Shown piece after piece: positions 12,935 to 15,938 of a stretch of 15,938 bases of DNA; position 1 is the first letter of the stretch; the number at the start of each line of letters is the position of its first letter. The notes beneath the pieces were generated by a model. It was not told the DNA's origin and searched no databases. It worked only from the letters and a program-made list of their open reading frames with translations. A program made the translations under genes and the position numbers. The DNA is from Eubacteriales bacterium (lineage in GTDB: Bacteria > Bacillota > Clostridia > Oscillospirales > Oscillospiraceae), in assembly GCA_030528965.1 (NCBI GenBank), contig JAUMXS010000018.1, positions 1 through 15,938 of the forward strand. Direction: 5' to 3'.

Positions 12935-14167
12935 ATGGATAAGCATCTGGGCATATATATACATATACCCTTCTGTGCAAGCCGGTGCAGATACTGCGAT
13001 TTTTCCACAACGGCGGGACAGGATAAACTGATGCCCCGGTATCAGGATGCCCTGCTCTCCCATATCCGGGAATCTGCCCCGCAGCTTGCGAATTACTATA
13101 TCGACAGCGTCTATTTCGGCGGCGGTACCCCAAGTTATTATCGGGCCAGACGCCTCTGTGAACTTTTCAATGAGCTCAAACGCACCGGCCGCGTCCTTAA
13201 AACCGCCGAGGTCACCGTGGAGTGCAATCCCGACAGTGTGCGGCGGCATGATCTGCGTATGCTCCGGAAAGAAGGCGTGAATCGTCTGTCTCTGGGGGCG
13301 CAGTGCGCCAATGACGATATCCTGAAGCTCATCGGACGCCGTCATAACTGGAAACAGGTCGAACTTGCCGTGCAGAATGCCCGGAAGGAAGGCTTTTCCA
13401 ATCTGAGCCTCGACCTCATCTACGGCCTGCCGAGCCAGACCAAGGACGACTGGGCCGACACGCTCAGCGCCGCCGTCTCCCTGCACCCGGAACATATCTC
13501 CTGCTACGGACTGAAACTGGAACCCGGCACGCCGCTCTATGAGCAGAAGGATTCCCCCCTGCTCCCGGATGACGATGTGCAGGCCGATATGTATCTTTAT
13601 ACCGTGGATACACTCAAGCGGCAGGGATATCAGCAGTATGAGATCTCCAATTTCTCCCTGCCCGGTTTCGAATCCCGGCACAATCTCAAATACTGGCAGC
13701 GAAAAGATTATCTCGGTCTCGGCTGCGCCGCTCATTCCTGTATGGGTGATCTGCGCTACAGCAATGTCCGGGATCTGAACACGTATATTTCCGCCGTTTC
13801 CGGAGAAACAAACATCGTGGAGGAGTGCGAAAAACTCACTCCCCTTGAAGCCGCCGCCGAATATATCATGCTCGGTATGCGGACCGTTCACGGCATCTGC
13901 CGTGAGGAATATCTGACCGTCTATAACAGCAGCTTCGATGCGCTCGAACAGCTGCTCAAAGAATTCGAAAAAAACAGCTGGGCAAAATGCAGCGATGACC
14001 GCTGGCATTTCACCGCACAGGGTTTCCTGCTCTCCAATATCCTCATCGGAATGCTTCTGGAAGCCCAGACGCAGGAACGGTTTCAGGCAAACCCCTGGGT
14101 CCGCGACGCCTTTGAAAATGTCGGTGAACGAGTGCCCCTGCCCCGCGGCGACACCCTCTTCGTCTGA
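12935..14167 (+). CDS. hemW: Heme chaperone HemW-like radical SAM protein
   Basis: HemW proteins resemble oxygen-independent coproporphyrinogen III oxidase (HemN) but bind and deliver heme; this family is often misannotated as HemN. The 410 residues begin with YIHIPFCASRCRYCDF, whose Cys14, Cys18 and Cys21 bind the 4Fe-4S cluster of radical SAM enzymes. Then come YFGGGTPS, VECNPDS, RLSLGAQ, DLIYGLPSQT, HISCYGLKLEPGTPLY and YEISNFSLPG followed by HNLKYW, the usual HemW/HemN series. It is somewhat longer than the roughly 380 residues common in the family. The ATG has AAGGA 7 bases upstream; the frame is open to 12839 inside htpG but lacks a suitable start signal there. HemW versus anaerobic HemN is inferred from the lack of the long N-terminal HemN extension. 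It probably shares the htpG transcript. Confidence 0.88.
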   Translation: MDKHLGIYIHIPFCASRCRYCDFSTTAGQDKLMPRYQDALLSHIRESAPQLANYYIDSVYFGGGTPSYYRARRLCELFNELKRTGRVLKTAEVTVECNPDSVRRHDLRMLRKEGVNRLSLGAQCANDDILKLIGRRHNWKQVELAVQNARKEGFSNLSLDLIYGLPSQTKDDWADTLSAAVSLHPEHISCYGLKLEPGTPLYEQKDSPLLPDDDVQADMYLYTVDTLKRQGYQQYEISNFSLPGFESRHNLKYWQRKDYLGLGCAAHSCMGDLRYSNVRDLNTYISAVSGETNIVEECEKLTPLEAAAEYIMLGMRTVHGICREEYLTVYNSSFDALEQLLKEFEKNSWAKCSDDRWHFTAQGFLLSNILIGMLLEAQTQERFQANPWVRDAFENVGERVPLPRGDTLFV

Positions 14168-14313
14168 GGGCGGGCATTCAGGCCGGGCAGCTACATACTA
14201 TACCCGAAAACGGGATCTCATGAAGGGTGGGCTTTGTCATCAGCCGGGAGCCAAACCATTCGGATACGCAGAAATATCCGCCGGAAGATGCACAAAAGAA
14301 AGATAAAGATACC

Positions 14314-15938
14314 ATGAATCAGAAATCATCTCAAAAACATTTCGTTCCGAAACACACCGGAAAGCGTAACCCGGCCAAGGTGGCCGCGCTGGTCATCGCC
14401 ATCGTTCTGGCTTTGCTCGCGGGCGGTACCGCCGCCGCCGGGATCTGGATCGGTAATCTGGATACCGTTTATCCCAATCTGAGCCTGAACGGCACCATGC
14501 TGGGCGGACTCAGCACCGAAGAAGCCGCTGCCGCACTGGACGCCGCGGGCTATAACAGCCATGAAGGCGAAGAAGTCACCGTGCAGCTCCCTCTGAACCG
14601 CAGTCTGGTGATCACCGCCGAGGAACTCGGCGCCGTCCTCAACTCTGAGGAAGCCGCCGATGCAGCTTTCCGCTACGGCCGTGAAAACGGCTTTTTCGGA
14701 AATGCCCTTGCCTATGTGCGCTGCCTGCTGAAGGAACAGGATATTGCCGGGGAGGCTCATGAGAACCTCACGATCGATGAAAACGCGCTGAGGGCCCGTG
14801 TCTCCAAGGCCGTCTCCGAGCTGGAAGCCGATCTGATGAGCTCCGATCTCCACATCGGGGAAGATACCGTCACCGTCGTGAAAGGCGCAAGCGCCATCCG
14901 GCTCAACGAAGATCAGCTGTACGATATGATCGCCGCCGCCTTCGCCGTCCGCGACTGGACTCCGCTCAACTATAACGGCGGCGTGTCCGGCGACCAGACG
15001 CTCGATGTGGACAGCTTGTACGAAACCGTCCGGACCGAGCCTGAGGATGCTTTCTATGATCCCGAAACCAACAGCGTCACGGAACATGTGAACGGTCTGG
15101 ACTTCGATCTCGATCTCGCACAGAAACTCTGGGACGAAGCCGAAAACGGTGACCTTGTCACCATCCCTCTTATCGTCACGGAACCCGAAGTCACCACCGA
15201 GTCCCTGACCGAACTCCTGTTTGCCGACCTGCTCGGTCAGAAAAGCACCGGCCTCGGCGGCAGCAGCTCGTCGCGTATCAATAACATTCAGAAAGCCGTC
15301 GAAGCCATTGACGGCATCATCCTGGACCCCGGCGAGGAGTTCTCCTATAACGAGGCCCTCGGCCCCCGTACCGCCGAAAACGGATATCAGCCCGCCGGCG
15401 CTTATTCCGGCGGCAAAGTCGTTACCGAATACGGCGGCGGCATCTGTCAGGTGTCCTCTACCCTGTACTATGTCGCCCTGCTCGCCAATCTGGAGATCAC
15501 TGACCGTACCTGTCATTATTTCGGCGTGAGTTATCTGCCCGCCGGTCTGGACGCTACCGTCAGCTGGGGCGGTCCGGAGTTCAAATTCCGCAACGACCGG
15601 GAATATCCCGTCAAAATCGAGGCCTATACCGATATGGAGGCCTATACCGTTGTCGTGAAAATGTGGGGTACCGATGTGGACGGCTCCTATGTCGAGCTGA
15701 GCGCCTATACCTGGGAGACCGATGACGGATACGGCGCACAGTCCTACCGTTTGATCTATGCCGCCGACGGTACGCTCATCGAACAGAAAGCGGAAGCCCG
15801 CAGTATCTATCATTACGAAAAAGAAGAAGAGGAAGAGGAGGAAGACGAAGAAGACGAGGACGATGAGGATGAAGAAGCCGATCCCACCGCTTCGCCCGAA
15901 CCGTCGGAAGAACCTGAACCTTCGGAGAGTCCCGAGCC
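14314..15938 (+). CDS. VanW-family membrane-anchored surface protein; 3' end cut by window
   Basis: The visible 541 codons show a basic N-terminus, one membrane or signal-anchor helix (about 22-45), an extracellular region resembling the putative peptidoglycan-binding domain often found before VanW (about 60-290), and a VanW domain (about 312-450) with GGGICQVSSTLYYVALLANL. A run of Glu and Asp (502-523) and a Pro/Ser/Glu tail follow to the window end. VanW occurs in some vancomycin resistance clusters but is widespread in Clostridia; its biochemical role is unsettled and nothing here indicates resistance. The ATG has only a weak purine stretch (AAAGATAAAGAT) upstream. The frame is open back to 14224 with a GTG at 14227 that would add 29 polar residues, but AAGG touches that GTG directly, so I prefer the ATG. 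It lies 146 bases after hemW. Confidence 0.85.
   Translation, partial: MNQKSSQKHFVPKHTGKRNPAKVAALVIAIVLALLAGGTAAAGIWIGNLDTVYPNLSLNGTMLGGLSTEEAAAALDAAGYNSHEGEEVTVQLPLNRSLVITAEELGAVLNSEEAADAAFRYGRENGFFGNALAYVRCLLKEQDIAGEAHENLTIDENALRARVSKAVSELEADLMSSDLHIGEDTVTVVKGASAIRLNEDQLYDMIAAAFAVRDWTPLNYNGGVSGDQTLDVDSLYETVRTEPEDAFYDPETNSVTEHVNGLDFDLDLAQKLWDEAENGDLVTIPLIVTEPEVTTESLTELLFADLLGQKSTGLGGSSSSRINNIQKAVEAIDGIILDPGEEFSYNEALGPRTAENGYQPAGAYSGGKVVTEYGGGICQVSSTLYYVALLANLEITDRTCHYFGVSYLPAGLDATVSWGGPEFKFRNDREYPVKIEAYTDMEAYTVVVKMWGTDVDGSYVELSAYTWETDDGYGAQSYRLIYAADGTLIEQKAEARSIYHYEKEEEEEEEDEEDEDDEDEEADPTASPEPSEEPEPSESPE

Noticed and set aside
12935..14167. Coproporphyrinogen III oxidase (HemN)
   Set aside because: The protein starts almost at the radical SAM motif and lacks the N-terminal extension of HemN; length and motifs fit HemW better.
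14248..14283. Fragment CAAACCATTCGG...ACGCA resembling the cyclic-di-GMP-I riboswitch core
   Set aside because: The order is superficially similar, but the first stem, the tetraloop receptor and the GGGTT half are missing and too little space remains before the VanW ATG.
14220..14306. 28-residue leader-peptide-like frame (ATG 14220 to TAA) just before the VanW gene
   Set aside because: No ribosome-binding site, no run of regulatory codons, and it overlaps the possible upstream extension of the VanW frame.
14314..15938. Vancomycin resistance cluster suggested by VanW
   Set aside because: There is no vanH, vanA/B-type ligase, vanX, vanY or two-component system in the window. VanW-domain proteins are common in Clostridia without resistance.

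Overview
The window is about 16 kb of GC-rich chromosomal DNA, probably from a spore-forming Clostridia-type member of the Bacillota. I infer this from Gram-positive Shine-Dalgarno sequences, strong sigma-A-type promoters, the short HisG plus HisZ arrangement, a fused HisI-HisE, a VanW-family surface protein, and a SpoIIQ-like protein preceded by a near-perfect sigma-F (forespore) promoter. I cannot place the species. Almost everything is ordinary chromosomal gene content. I see no insertion sequence, prophage, CRISPR array, tRNA or rRNA.

Layout. 1-1166 (minus): 5' part of an archaeal-type cofactor-independent phosphoglycerate mutase (apgM) with its own promoter. 1377-1532 (plus): a 51-residue single-pass membrane protein of unknown function. 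1533-1738: a gene-free stretch with three perfect hairpins, one probably a terminator. 1739-9425: a complete-looking histidine operon, hisZ-hisG-hisD-hisC-hisB-hisH-hisA-hisF-hisIE, with a consensus promoter in front and a perfect 15-bp terminator behind. 9454-10370 (minus): spoIIQ-like gene, its terminator and its sigma-F promoter. 10423-10634 (plus): a strong promoter, a structured non-coding stretch and an intrinsic terminator, which together look like an orphan small RNA. 10659-10723: an imperfect 33-bp tandem repeat. 10824-14167: htpG with its own promoter, then hemW. 14314-15938: 5' part of a VanW-family protein with an acidic tail, cut by the window end.

The his genes encode every step from PRPP and ATP to histidine except histidinol-phosphate phosphatase, which must be encoded elsewhere. 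HisZ and short HisG form the first enzyme. HisIE performs steps 2 and 3, HisA isomerises, HisH and HisF make imidazoleglycerol phosphate, HisB dehydrates, HisC transaminates and HisD oxidises twice. Five genes overlap their upstream neighbour or sit within 10 bp of it. The one wide gap (hisH-hisA, 89 bp) holds two inverted repeats.

There is no obvious new multi-gene system. The items most worth a second look are the orphan small-RNA candidate at 10458-10634 and the SpoIIQ-like protein with its sigma-F promoter and a lost catalytic histidine.
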